NCBI RefSeq assembly: GCF_000770635.1
Contig: NZ_AVBF01000001.1
Location: forward strand, 62,001 to 126,000
Direction of reading: 5' to 3'
Length of the DNA: 64,000 bases
DNA from: Pontibacillus yanchengensis Y32
Lineage (GTDB): Bacteria; Bacillota; Bacilli; Bacillales; BH030062
Part shown: positions 9,515-18,355 of the stretch, in pieces
Numbering within the stretch: the stretch's first letter is position 1
How the letters are laid out: the number at the start of each line of letters is the position of its first letter
Position numbers and translations under genes: made by a program
Notes under the pieces: generated by a model
Database searches by the model: none
The model's input: only the letters and a program-made list of their open reading frames with translations
What the model was told of the DNA's origin: nothing

Positions 9515-10623
9515 TGAAGATAAATATTACACATGTTATATCTGGATTGGATAAAGGTGGAGCTGAAACTATGCTATTTAAGCTCCTTAATAACATAAAT
9601 TTAGATAAATATAATATAACCGTAATTTCTCTCACTGGTAAGGGATTTTACGGAGAAAAAATAGAAAATTTAGGTATCCCTGTATTCACTCTTGATTTAC
9701 AAAAAAAACTTTTATTTCCATTTGAAATCTTTAGAGCTTATAAGATTACAAAAAAAGCAGATTTAATTCAATCATGGATGTATCATGCTGATTTATTTTC
9801 AGTGTTTCTAGCGAAGTTTTTCAGGAAAAAAGTTTTATTTTGGGGTATTAGACATAATAACACTGACTTTAAAGAGAATAAGTTTACAACAGTTTTAATA
9901 GTGAAAATTAATAAGATGTTATCTAAAATACCAAATAAAATAATAAGTTGTTCAGAAAATGGTATGAGGGAGCATATTAATATTGGTTATAATGCTAATA
10001 ACTTTTTAGTTATACCAAATGGTTTTTATTTACCTGACTTAAATGCTTTTAATAAGAGTGAAAAAAATATGTTAGACCCTAAAATTACAAAAATTATTCA
10101 CGTGGGAAGGTGGAATAAACTTAAAGATTATAGCAATCTATTAAGTTCATTGAAGTATGTAATGGATAAAGGGTATTCCTTTGAATTAACTTTGTGTGGT
10201 AAAGATATTGATTCAAATAATACCGAGCTGTTAAAGATGATAGAGTCAAATAAACTATCAGATAGAGTTAAATTACTTGGAAGAAGAAACGATGTACTAC
10301 ATTTGATGCAATCTTCTGATGTTTTAGTCTCTTCTTCATCTGGAGAGGGTTTTTCGAATGTAATTGGGGAAGCAATGGCATGTGAAACTCCATGTATCGT
10401 TACTGATGTCGGTGATTCTAGTTATATAGTAAATAATGAAGAATATACAGTACCTCCAAAGGACTATGTTTCTTTAGGAAATGCAATAATTAATTTTATT
10501 AACAAATCTTCTTATGAAGTTAAAAATGATGGAAAATTAGCTAGGCAAAGAGTTTTAGAGAAATTTGAAATATCTAAAGTCGTTGAGGATTTTGAAAAGC
10601 TATATGATAATTATAATGTTTAA
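9514..10623 (+). CDS. GT4-type glycosyltransferase
   Basis: A 369-residue GT-B enzyme. The N-terminus carries the HVISGLDKGGAETML motif common to GT4 transferases of capsule loci, and the C-terminal domain has the nucleotide-sugar E-x7-E motif (EGFSNVIGE) followed by CETPCIVTDVGD. The GTG start overlaps the last base of the wzy stop codon, so translation is coupled. Sugar specificity cannot be read from the sequence. Confidence 0.88.
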   Translation: MKINITHVISGLDKGGAETMLFKLLNNINLDKYNITVISLTGKGFYGEKIENLGIPVFTLDLQKKLLFPFEIFRAYKITKKADLIQSWMYHADLFSVFLAKFFRKKVLFWGIRHNNTDFKENKFTTVLIVKINKMLSKIPNKIISCSENGMREHINIGYNANNFLVIPNGFYLPDLNAFNKSEKNMLDPKITKIIHVGRWNKLKDYSNLLSSLKYVMDKGYSFELTLCGKDIDSNNTELLKMIESNKLSDRVKLLGRRNDVLHLMQSSDVLVSSSSGEGFSNVIGEAMACETPCIVTDVGDSSYIVNNEEYTVPPKDYVSLGNAIINFINKSSYEVKNDGKLARQRVLEKFEISKVVEDFEKLYDNYNV

Positions 10624-10653
10624 ATAGCTAAACATTTAGGCTTAGGAGGTTTT

Positions 10654-11769
10654 ATGAGAACAAAAAAAATTGTGATATTCGTAGCTAATAGAGGATTTGC
10701 ATTAACTAATTCAAGAGAGAGAATTATCAAGGAATTCATTAATATGGGGTGGAGGGTAGTCGTAGCTACATCAAAAGATCATCATTCTACAAAATTAATT
10801 GAGTTAGGAGCTGAATTTGAAGAAGTCAATTTTAACAGAGGTGGATTATCGATAGGGAAGGATTTAAAAGCTCTTTTTGATTTAATAAAAATCTATATGA
10901 AACACAAACCTAGCTTAATTCACCATTTTCATGCCAAACCGATACTTTTCGGAACTATTGCAACATTTTTTCACAATAAAGCAAAAATTGTAAATACAGT
11001 AACGGGTTTGGGGCATTCATTTATTAAGGGAGGATTTCTAAAGAGAGTAAGCTCCCTGGGATACAAACTACTCTTATCAAAAGCTGATCGAACTATTTTT
11101 CAAAATAGAGATGACTATAAAATGTTCTTAGACAAAAAATGGGTGTTTGATAACAACTCATCATTGATAATCAGTTCAGGAGTTGATATTGAAAAATACT
11201 CACCTCTAGCTAAAAATAATTCAAAAATAAATGTAATAATGGTAGGGAGGTTATTATGGCAAAAAGGTGTAAAAGAATACATAGAAGCTTCAAAAATACT
11301 TAAGGACACCCATCCTAATGTAACCTTCAATCTTGCTGGAGAATTTGATGATATACACCCTGATGCAGTTGATAAAAGATATGTTTATGATGCTCAAGAA
11401 AAAAGTATAATAAATTATTTAGGATTCGTAGATATGGAACAAGTATTAAAAGAAACAGATATACTAGTATTACCTTCATATAGAGAAGGAGTGCCAAGAA
11501 CTATCTTAGAAGCATCTGCATGTGCTATACCTGTTGTAACCACAAATGCTCCAGGTTGTAAGGAAGCAGTTCTTAATAATGAAACTGGCTACTTAGTTCC
11601 TATTAAAAACAGTGAGCTACTAGCTGAATCTATTTTGAAACTATTAAATTCCTCAAGGCTACGCCAAGAATTTGGTAACAGAGGAAGGCAGTTTATTGAA
11701 AAGAATTTTGATATTAGCGAAATAACCAAGCAACATTTTCATGTATATAAAAAAATAAATGCATTATGA
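10654..11769 (+). CDS. GT4-type glycosyltransferase (PglA/CapM-like)
   Basis: A 371-residue GT-B enzyme with the HFHAKPILFG and VNTVTGLGHSF motifs seen in transferases adding the second sugar to undecaprenyl-PP-amino sugars (PglA, CapM families), and EGVPRTILE as E-x7-E. TTAGGAGG precedes the ATG. It fits with the PglC-like priming transferase and the 4-aminosugar pathway encoded in the same operon (inference). Confidence 0.87.
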   Translation: MRTKKIVIFVANRGFALTNSRERIIKEFINMGWRVVVATSKDHHSTKLIELGAEFEEVNFNRGGLSIGKDLKALFDLIKIYMKHKPSLIHHFHAKPILFGTIATFFHNKAKIVNTVTGLGHSFIKGGFLKRVSSLGYKLLLSKADRTIFQNRDDYKMFLDKKWVFDNNSSLIISSGVDIEKYSPLAKNNSKINVIMVGRLLWQKGVKEYIEASKILKDTHPNVTFNLAGEFDDIHPDAVDKRYVYDAQEKSIINYLGFVDMEQVLKETDILVLPSYREGVPRTILEASACAIPVVTTNAPGCKEAVLNNETGYLVPIKNSELLAESILKLLNSSRLRQEFGNRGRQFIEKNFDISEITKQHFHVYKKINAL

Positions 11770-11778
11770 GGTGAAAAA

Positions 11779-12642
11779 ATGTCGTATATACCGGTTATTA
11801 TTATAGGTGCTGGAAGATCCGGGACAAACATGTTGAGGGATACGCTTACAAAGATTTCTGGTGTGAAAACTTGGCCTTGTGATGAAATAAATTATATATG
11901 GCGCCATTATAACGTTTCTTATCCTAATGATGAATTCACTTCTGACATGGCAACTGAAAAGGTTAAGAAATATATTCATAAGAAATTTGATGAGATGGGA
12001 AATAATTCTCATACAACTCATTTGATAGAAAAGACATGTGCCAACTCCTTAAGGGTGGACTTTCTATATGAAATATTTCCAAATGCAAAGTTTATACATA
12101 TAGTCAGGGATGGGAGAGACGTAGTTGAGTCAGCTAAAAAAAGGTGGACGGCTTCTCTAGAACCATCTTACCTTTCCAAAAAGCTTAAATTTGTTCCCAA
12201 AACTGATTTGCCATATTACGGTTTTAATTATTTTATAAACAGATTATATAAAATCTTTTCAAATAATAATAGGTTAGCTTATTGGGGGCCAAAATTTTCT
12301 GGGATGGAAGATAAACTTAAAAGTTATTCTTTAGAAGAGGTTTGCGCATTCCAATGGAAAGAATCTGTAGATAAAGCAACAAATTCTTTTACTAAAATCC
12401 CTGAAGAACAAGTCTACATGGTTTATTATGAAAATTTAACCGCAGAACCTGAGAAATATATTAAAGATATATGTGAATTTATGGGGGTTAGTTACCAAGA
12501 CTCTACTTTATTTAAGATAACTGAAGACATTAATAATCACAGTGTTGGGAAAGGGATCACAAAACTTAGGGAAAATAAAAAACTAGAAAAAGTGAACACA
12601 ATAGTAGCAGATAGTATGGAGAAACATAATTATGAAACATGA
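11779..12642 (+). CDS. PAPS-dependent sulfotransferase
   Basis: A 287-residue Sulfotransfer-family protein. The 5'-phosphosulfate loop GAGRSGTNMLRD lies at residues 10-21 and the 3'-phosphate motif HIVRDGRDVVESAKKRW near residue 110-125; a C-terminal VYYENLTAEPEKYI helps define the family. It would transfer sulfate from PAPS to a hydroxyl of the repeat unit on the cytoplasmic face. GAGGTG precedes the ATG. The priming transferase gene overlaps its end by 11 bp, so the two are translationally coupled. Confidence 0.9.
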   Translation: MSYIPVIIIGAGRSGTNMLRDTLTKISGVKTWPCDEINYIWRHYNVSYPNDEFTSDMATEKVKKYIHKKFDEMGNNSHTTHLIEKTCANSLRVDFLYEIFPNAKFIHIVRDGRDVVESAKKRWTASLEPSYLSKKLKFVPKTDLPYYGFNYFINRLYKIFSNNNRLAYWGPKFSGMEDKLKSYSLEEVCAFQWKESVDKATNSFTKIPEEQVYMVYYENLTAEPEKYIKDICEFMGVSYQDSTLFKITEDINNHSVGKGITKLRENKKLEKVNTIVADSMEKHNYET

Positions 12643-13240
12643 ATTATCACTTAAGAAACGTTTTTTAAAAAGGGTTTTTGATATCACTGTTTCATTTACT
12701 GGATTAATTTTATTTAGTTGGTTGATTATTGGTGCCTTTTTAATTGCTTGTATTGATACTAAAAGTAACGGTTTTTTTATACAGAAAAGAGTAGGAAGAT
12801 GGGGGAACCGTTTTTCTGTTATTAAAATTAAGACCATGAAAAAAATAGATAAGCTGGATAGTACTGTAACAACTTCGAATGATGTAAGGATAACAACAAG
12901 CGGTAAAGTATTTAGGAAGCTAAAAATAGATGAATTACCTCAATTACTAAATGTATTAGTAGGACAAATGAGTTTTGTTGGCCCTAGACCAGATGTTCCT
13001 GGATATGCTGATGGATTAGCTGGTAATGATAGAGTGGTTTTAAGTATTAGACCAGGTATTACAGGCCCTGCTACACTGTACTATAGAGATGAAGAGGAGA
13101 TACTCGCTAATCAAACAGATTCTCAGTATTATAACGATTATGTGATATATCCTCATAAAGTAAAATTAAACAAACAATATATTTATAACTACTCTTTGAA
13201 AAATGACATCTATTATATATGGAAGACCATCTTTAAATAA
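12632..13240 (+). CDS. Priming glycosyl-1-phosphate transferase (PglC/EpsL type)
   Basis: Transfers a sugar-1-phosphate to undecaprenyl phosphate to start repeat-unit assembly. At 202 residues it is the short, single-membrane-helix form (hydrophobic residues about 15-42) rather than the long WbaP form. Catalytic KIDELPQLLNVLVGQMSFVG and PRPDVPGY are intact. Acceptance of a UDP-diacetamido-trideoxyhexose is likely given the CapD and DegT genes of the operon, but no EpsM/PglD acetyltransferase is present here. Confidence 0.92.
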   Translation: MKHELSLKKRFLKRVFDITVSFTGLILFSWLIIGAFLIACIDTKSNGFFIQKRVGRWGNRFSVIKIKTMKKIDKLDSTVTTSNDVRITTSGKVFRKLKIDELPQLLNVLVGQMSFVGPRPDVPGYADGLAGNDRVVLSIRPGITGPATLYYRDEEEILANQTDSQYYNDYVIYPHKVKLNKQYIYNYSLKNDIYYIWKTIFK

Positions 13241-13294
13241 CTTACATATAGCTACTGATATTGATGTTAAATTAAGAAGAAAGGATGTGAGCAA

Positions 13295-14452
13295 TTGGAA
13301 AAAAACAGTTCTAACTCTAAGCAGAAACTTTATCTATCATCACCTCATATGGGAGGAAATGAGCAACTTTATGTGCAAGAAGCTTTTGATTCTAATTGGA
13401 TTGCTCCTTTAGGGCCTAATGTAAATAAGTTTGAAGAAGAATTAGCAAACTATGCTGGAGTAAATGCTGCTTCTGCACTAAGTTCTGGTACTGCGGCAAT
13501 ACATTTAGCCTTACGGTTATTAGGAGTACAAGAAGGGGATAAAGTTTTTTGTTCTACCTTAACTTTTGTTGCAAGTGCTAATCCAATTATGTACCAAGCA
13601 GCTGAACCAATTTTCATAGACTCCGAACCTGAAACGTGGAATATCTCTCCTGTTGCCTTGAAAAATGCCTTCGATGATTCATATAAAAAAGGTGAACTAC
13701 CTAAAGCAGTTATTGTAGTTAATCTTTACGGGCAGAGTGCGAAATTAGATGAAATTTTAGATATATGTGAACAATATGAGGTACCAGTAATAGAAGATGC
13801 TGCTGAATCATTAGGTTCTTCTTATAAAGGGCAAAAAAGTGGATCTTTTGGGCATTTTGGAATATATTCCTTTAACGGAAACAAGATAATCACTACATCT
13901 GGAGGGGGAATGCTTGTTTCAAATGATGAAGAAGCCATAAAACAATCCAGATTCCTTGCAGCACAGGCTAGGGATAATGCTTTGCATTATCAACATAGTA
14001 CTTATGGATATAATTATCGAATGAGTAATATTCTTGCGGGTGTAGGAAGAGGTCAGTTAGAGGTGCTTGATCTACGAGTGGAGCAAAAACGTAGTATATT
14101 TAATAGGTATGTTGAAGGATTAAATCATATTGAGGGTATAGAATTTATGCCTGAATTAGAGGGCACCTTTTCTAATCGTTGGCTAACAGCTTGTTTAATA
14201 GACAGAGAAAAATTACAAGTGAACCCAAGTGACATTATTGGTGCTTTAGCTGAAGAAAACATAGAAGCTCGACCTGTATGGAAACCTTTACATATGCAGC
14301 CCGCTTATGAACAAAGTATGTTTTTCCCCCATGATTCTCAAATTGTTTCTGAGGATCTTTTCGCACGAGGAATTTGTTTACCATCTGGAACAAATATGTC
14401 AGTGGAAGATCAAAATAGGGTTATTGAAATAATAAAAAAAGTATTAAACTAA
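13295..14452 (+). CDS. DegT/DnrJ/EryC1 aminotransferase (PglE/EpsN type)
   Basis: PLP-dependent enzyme adding the 4-amino group to the keto-sugar made by the CapD-like dehydratase. In 385 residues it has LSSGTAAIHLALRLLGV, the VIEDAAESLGSSYKG cofactor motif and the Schiff-base Lys in SFNGNKIITTSGGGML. Start is TTG 13295 with AAAGGA about 9 bp upstream. B. subtilis has the same order of priming transferase and aminotransferase but with epsM between them; here that gene is absent. Confidence 0.92.
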   Translation: MEKNSSNSKQKLYLSSPHMGGNEQLYVQEAFDSNWIAPLGPNVNKFEEELANYAGVNAASALSSGTAAIHLALRLLGVQEGDKVFCSTLTFVASANPIMYQAAEPIFIDSEPETWNISPVALKNAFDDSYKKGELPKAVIVVNLYGQSAKLDEILDICEQYEVPVIEDAAESLGSSYKGQKSGSFGHFGIYSFNGNKIITTSGGGMLVSNDEEAIKQSRFLAAQARDNALHYQHSTYGYNYRMSNILAGVGRGQLEVLDLRVEQKRSIFNRYVEGLNHIEGIEFMPELEGTFSNRWLTACLIDREKLQVNPSDIIGALAEENIEARPVWKPLHMQPAYEQSMFFPHDSQIVSEDLFARGICLPSGTNMSVEDQNRVIEIIKKVLN

Positions 14453-14486
14453 AATGTAATCTAATTAGGTTGGAGGCATTATCCCA

Positions 14487-15281
14487 ATGAAAAATGTCAT
14501 TAAAGCAGCAATAGAAGCAGGTCAAGAAATTATGAGTATTTATGAGAAAGATTTCAATGTGGAATACAAAGAAGATGAATCTCCATTAACAGAAGCCGAC
14601 CAAAAAGCACACGCTGTGATTGAAAAAAATTTAAAACAACACTTTCCTAATATACCTATCCTTAGTGAAGAAGGAAATCAACTTACCTATGAAGAGCGCA
14701 AAGAATGGAAGGAGTTCTGGTTGGTAGATCCTCTAGATGGTACAAAAGAATTCATTAAGAAAAATGGTGAATTTACTGTCAATATTGCTTTTATTCGTGA
14801 TGGTAAACCTGTAAGCGGAGTTGTTTATGCTCCAGCTCTTGGTGAGTTGTATGTTGCAGACGAAGAAAAAGGAGCTTATAAAGTAGCCAGCGTACTTAAT
14901 AAGGAAGCAAGCCAAGCAGAGGCTATGAAACTACCAATTGCTCTACCTGATGGACATGTAGCTAAGGTGGTTGCGAGCCGTTCCCATATGTCTGAAGAAA
15001 CGGCAGCTTTTATTAAGGACTTAGAAAAAGTATATGAAAAAGTAGAAACGGTTTCTGCTGGCAGCTCCCTAAAGCTCTGTTTAGTTGCGGAAGGAAAAGC
15101 TGATTTCTACCCACGCTACGCTCCAACAATGGAATGGGACACTGCTGCTGGACAGTCTATTGTTGAATTAGCAGGTGGTAAAGTAGAGGTAGCTAATGAG
15201 GAAACTCCTCTTAAGTATAACAAGGAAGTATTGAAGAATCCTTGGTTCTTGGCAACCACCCATTCAATTCACCTTTTATAG
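14487..15281 (+). CDS. cysQ: 3'(2'),5'-bisphosphate nucleotidase, copy 1
   Basis: Hydrolyses PAP, the inhibitory by-product of PAPS-dependent sulfation, to AMP. The 264-residue inositol-monophosphatase-fold protein has LSEEG, the metal motif WLVDPLDGTKEF and a C-terminal EWDTAAG. It is the last gene of the polysaccharide operon, so sulfotransferase and PAP removal are co-transcribed. A close paralogue (about 70% identical by eye) is encoded at 50754-51533. GGAGG precedes the ATG. Confidence 0.93.
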   Translation: MKNVIKAAIEAGQEIMSIYEKDFNVEYKEDESPLTEADQKAHAVIEKNLKQHFPNIPILSEEGNQLTYEERKEWKEFWLVDPLDGTKEFIKKNGEFTVNIAFIRDGKPVSGVVYAPALGELYVADEEKGAYKVASVLNKEASQAEAMKLPIALPDGHVAKVVASRSHMSEETAAFIKDLEKVYEKVETVSAGSSLKLCLVAEGKADFYPRYAPTMEWDTAAGQSIVELAGGKVEVANEETPLKYNKEVLKNPWFLATTHSIHLL

Positions 15282-15419
15282 GTGAATATATCTTTTATAC
15301 ATATTCCTTTCTGCAATGGTACTAAAACAGGTTTCAATATTGTTTATTATCAAAGAAAGATGAAGTAAAATGAGCACTTCAGTAATAAAGTAAAACTGAT
15401 ATTTATCTTTATAAAAGAT

Positions 15420-15462
15420 CGTATTATTTAGATAAGTTATATCTAAATAATACGACTTTTAC
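15420..15462. terminator. Bidirectional terminator between convergent operons
   Basis: Perfect 14-bp stem (CGTATTATTTAGAT and its complement) with a 7-nt loop, T-rich on both sides. It lies between the end of cysQ on the plus strand and the end of the dehydrogenase gene on the minus strand. Confidence 0.8.
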
Positions 15463-15481
15463 AAAAATCAGGCTTAAAAAA

Positions 15482-16900
15482 TTATAACCCAATCGAAATA
15501 TACTTCGTCTCCAAATACTCCTCAATTCCATGATGACCACCTTCACGACCAAGTCCACTCTGCTTAAACCCTCCAAATGGAGCTTGTGGGGTAGATGGTA
15601 GCCCATCATTTAATCCAACGATGCCGTATTCTAACTGTTCACTTATCGTAATTCCTTTTGTCATGTTTTCGGTAAATACATAAGCGGATAATCCGTAAAT
15701 CGTATCATTGGCTCTCTGGATTGCTTCTCCTTCCGTTTGGAACGTAGCGATTGGTACCAGTGGGCCGAATGTTTCCTCTGACATGCAGATCATATCTTCT
15801 TTGGCATCTGTTAGTACGACTGGACTGAAGTAGAGGCTGTCTTGATTTTCTCCTTTATAGATGACGTTCGCACCTTTTTCTTCCGCGTCTTGGACATGCT
15901 TTTGTACTTTGGCTACTGCTTCCTCGTTAATGAGTGGGCCGAGGTCTACTCCTTCCTCTAAACCATTTCCTATCTTTAGTTTCTTGACTTCTTCTATTAA
16001 TTTTTCTGTGAATGCCTCTATTAGGGATTCATGCACATAGATGCGGTTGGAGCTCAAGCATGTCTGTCCAGCATTTCGGAATTTTGATCCCATGACGCCA
16101 TCTACTGCTTTGTCTAGGTCTGCGTCATCCATCACAATTACAGGTGCGTGACCTCCTAACTCTAGTGAGACTTTTTTTACATTGTTTGCTGACCCTTTCA
16201 TTAATTGTCTTCCGACTGCTGTAGAGCCTGTGAATGTTAATTTTCGAACGCGCTCATCTTCTAACCATGCTTCTCCAATAGCCTTTGGGTCACCTGTCAC
16301 AACGTTGATGACGCCTTTCGGTACGCCAGCTTGTTCTGCTAGATTGGCTAGTTTCATAGCGGTGATTGGTGTCTGTTCCGCTGGCTTGATGACCACGGTG
16401 CATCCCGTCGCGAGGGCGGGTGCAACTTTTCGAGTAATCATGGCAGCTGGGAAGTTCCATGGTGTGATGACGGCTACTACACCAACAGGTTGTTTATGCA
16501 CAAATAGTCGTTTGTCTCGTTGGGTGGCAGGAATTTGTTCTCCGTACACGCGCTTTCCTTCTTCTGCATACCAGGAGATAAAGCCATTCGCGTAGTTTAT
16601 TTCGCCTCGTGATTCTTTTAACGGTTTTCCTTGTTCGATTGTCATCGTACGTGCTAAGTCTTCTTTATTCTCATTGATAAGGTCATGCCATTTTCGGATG
16701 ATGGCACTTCGTTCATGGGCAGAGTACTGGGACCAGCTTTTAAATGCTTCGGATGCAGCGTCCACTGCTTGACTTGCTTCTTCTGCTCCACCATGTGGAA
16801 CGGTTGCGATGATGTCTCCTGTTGCCGGGTTGGTCACGTCTAATGGGGCTAGTTCCTGACCGGTTTCTTCCCCATTTATCTTTAGAGCATAGTGTTCCAT
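15482..16900 (-). CDS. gabD: NAD(P)-dependent succinate-semialdehyde dehydrogenase-like
   Basis: A 472-residue aldehyde dehydrogenase. It has the TPWNFPAAM cofactor motif, the ELGGHAPVIVMDDAD glutamate motif and the nucleophile in FRNAGQTCLSSNR, and the PFGGFKQSGLGREGG C-terminal motif of the GabD branch. As last gene of an operon with an iron-type alcohol dehydrogenase and a permease, it would oxidise the aldehyde produced by that dehydrogenase. AGAGGAGG precedes the ATG. Substrate assignment (succinate semialdehyde) is by family resemblance only. Confidence 0.85.
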   Translation of the reverse strand: MEHYALKINGEETGQELAPLDVTNPATGDIIATVPHGGAEEASQAVDAASEAFKSWSQYSAHERSAIIRKWHDLINENKEDLARTMTIEQGKPLKESRGEINYANGFISWYAEEGKRVYGEQIPATQRDKRLFVHKQPVGVVAVITPWNFPAAMITRKVAPALATGCTVVIKPAEQTPITAMKLANLAEQAGVPKGVINVVTGDPKAIGEAWLEDERVRKLTFTGSTAVGRQLMKGSANNVKKVSLELGGHAPVIVMDDADLDKAVDGVMGSKFRNAGQTCLSSNRIYVHESLIEAFTEKLIEEVKKLKIGNGLEEGVDLGPLINEEAVAKVQKHVQDAEEKGANVIYKGENQDSLYFSPVVLTDAKEDMICMSEETFGPLVPIATFQTEGEAIQRANDTIYGLSAYVFTENMTKGITISEQLEYGIVGLNDGLPSTPQAPFGGFKQSGLGREGGHHGIEEYLETKYISIGL

Positions 16901-16921
16901 GTTTGTCCTCCTCTTCGGTAG

Positions 16922-18313
16922 TTAGGATATTTTGCGTTTTTCCTCGTCATCTTCCATATCTTTTGTGAAAATCTCATCGTTTTCGCCTGTGAAGAATTGC
17001 TTGCCATATACTAATAGCGTAAGGATGATCCCGACTGCGAACGCCCATGTTGCGCCTTTAATGGCTAGGACGGCAGCGATGATTCCGGCAATGCCAAGGT
17101 CACGGTGACTTCTCGATTCTAAAATACCAACACGGACACTGACATATCCTTGGATTAATAACGTTAGGGCTAGGGCAATGCCTAGAATCGGCTCAACCAA
17201 GCTTACGATTGGCATCAGAATGAGCCCTGTATTCGTTCCCCAACGGAAGGAGCCTGATCCACCAAATAAGGAATTCATCGCTTTTTTACCTTCCTTGTAG
17301 CGTTCAATGACCACAACCTGCATCGCTGCCCAAAGTGGACCTGCCATGGTAACGTCAGGACCAAGAATACTCATAAGCGAGTTACGTCCACCGAAAATCA
17401 TGTGAGCACGGTTTTCGTTGTAATCCACTTTTTCATCTTTTCGAACATCGTCCGCCTCTGAGATGAGGGCTTTACTTTGTAGCACATCCCCAAATAGGAC
17501 AATGTACGCTGCTAATACGGTTGGCACTGCTTTAATAAATAGCATCAAGGACGGGAAGCCGACGCCGAAAACAGTGTATTCACTCCAAAGCGTACTGAAG
17601 TCAGGGTTAATCAATCCCCACTCGATCGTTGGCCATGGTGCTTCGCCAAATAGGGGACCAATGATGACAGCTAACACGATAATCGGAAAGACGCCTAATT
17701 TACCGATTAAGCCCCAGACAGGACTCTGGTTCTTGAGTTTGTTGAAATGCTTGGAAAAAATAATATAAAATGCAATACCTACGGCAATCGATATCGACCA
17801 TGGAAAGCTTTCGAAGCGTCCACCTGCTTCAAATATGGACTTAACGGCTGCAAACCCTGCACCAATGATAACGCCAGATTTAATAGCTGGTGGTACAAAG
17901 GTGACGACTTTTCGGGCGAGTCCTGTTACACCCAAGAAGACGGAAAAGAGTCCAAGCGTTAACTGGAAGGCGACGAGGGCATGCACCCGGTCCACCCCTT
18001 CTGGAAACGTCGATACATAAACCATAATCAACGGGATTGCTGGTGTGATCCATCCTGGAACAACGGGATCGCCAAGCAGGTGGTGGGTTAAGTACAAAAT
18101 ACCGTTTAACAGCACCACAGCTAGGGCAACTTCAAATGGCATCCCTAACAATTCCGTCATTAATGGGATGGCGGCCAAGTCTACCGCACACATCATCAGT
18201 CCTTGTACATAGTCTGGCCATTCGAATTTATAGTGGACGAATGGAAGCCTTAATTTGAATGGGCCTAACGGGATATAGGGAGATTCTTCGCCATCGGTAC
18301 GATTTTTCCACAT
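16922..18313 (-). CDS. Multi-pass permease, NCS2/SLC23-like
   Basis: About 463 residues with 12 or more hydrophobic segments. FVPPAIKSGVIIGAGFAAV and FGDVLQSKALISEAD recall the xanthine/uracil-permease fold, but the match is distant and the substrate unknown. It lies 21 bp from the dehydrogenase gene and 42 bp from the alcohol dehydrogenase gene, so it probably imports the compound they degrade (inference). ATG 18313 is preferred over a GTG at 18349 because AAGAGGT sits 7 bp before it. Confidence 0.65.
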   Translation of the reverse strand: MWKNRTDGEESPYIPLGPFKLRLPFVHYKFEWPDYVQGLMMCAVDLAAIPLMTELLGMPFEVALAVVLLNGILYLTHHLLGDPVVPGWITPAIPLIMVYVSTFPEGVDRVHALVAFQLTLGLFSVFLGVTGLARKVVTFVPPAIKSGVIIGAGFAAVKSIFEAGGRFESFPWSISIAVGIAFYIIFSKHFNKLKNQSPVWGLIGKLGVFPIIVLAVIIGPLFGEAPWPTIEWGLINPDFSTLWSEYTVFGVGFPSLMLFIKAVPTVLAAYIVLFGDVLQSKALISEADDVRKDEKVDYNENRAHMIFGGRNSLMSILGPDVTMAGPLWAAMQVVVIERYKEGKKAMNSLFGGSGSFRWGTNTGLILMPIVSLVEPILGIALALTLLIQGYVSVRVGILESRSHRDLGIAGIIAAVLAIKGATWAFAVGIILTLLVYGKQFFTGENDEIFTKDMEDDEEKRKIS

Positions 18314-18355
18314 GTTGCATACCTCTTTTCTTAAAGATTTTTGGCACACTAGCGC

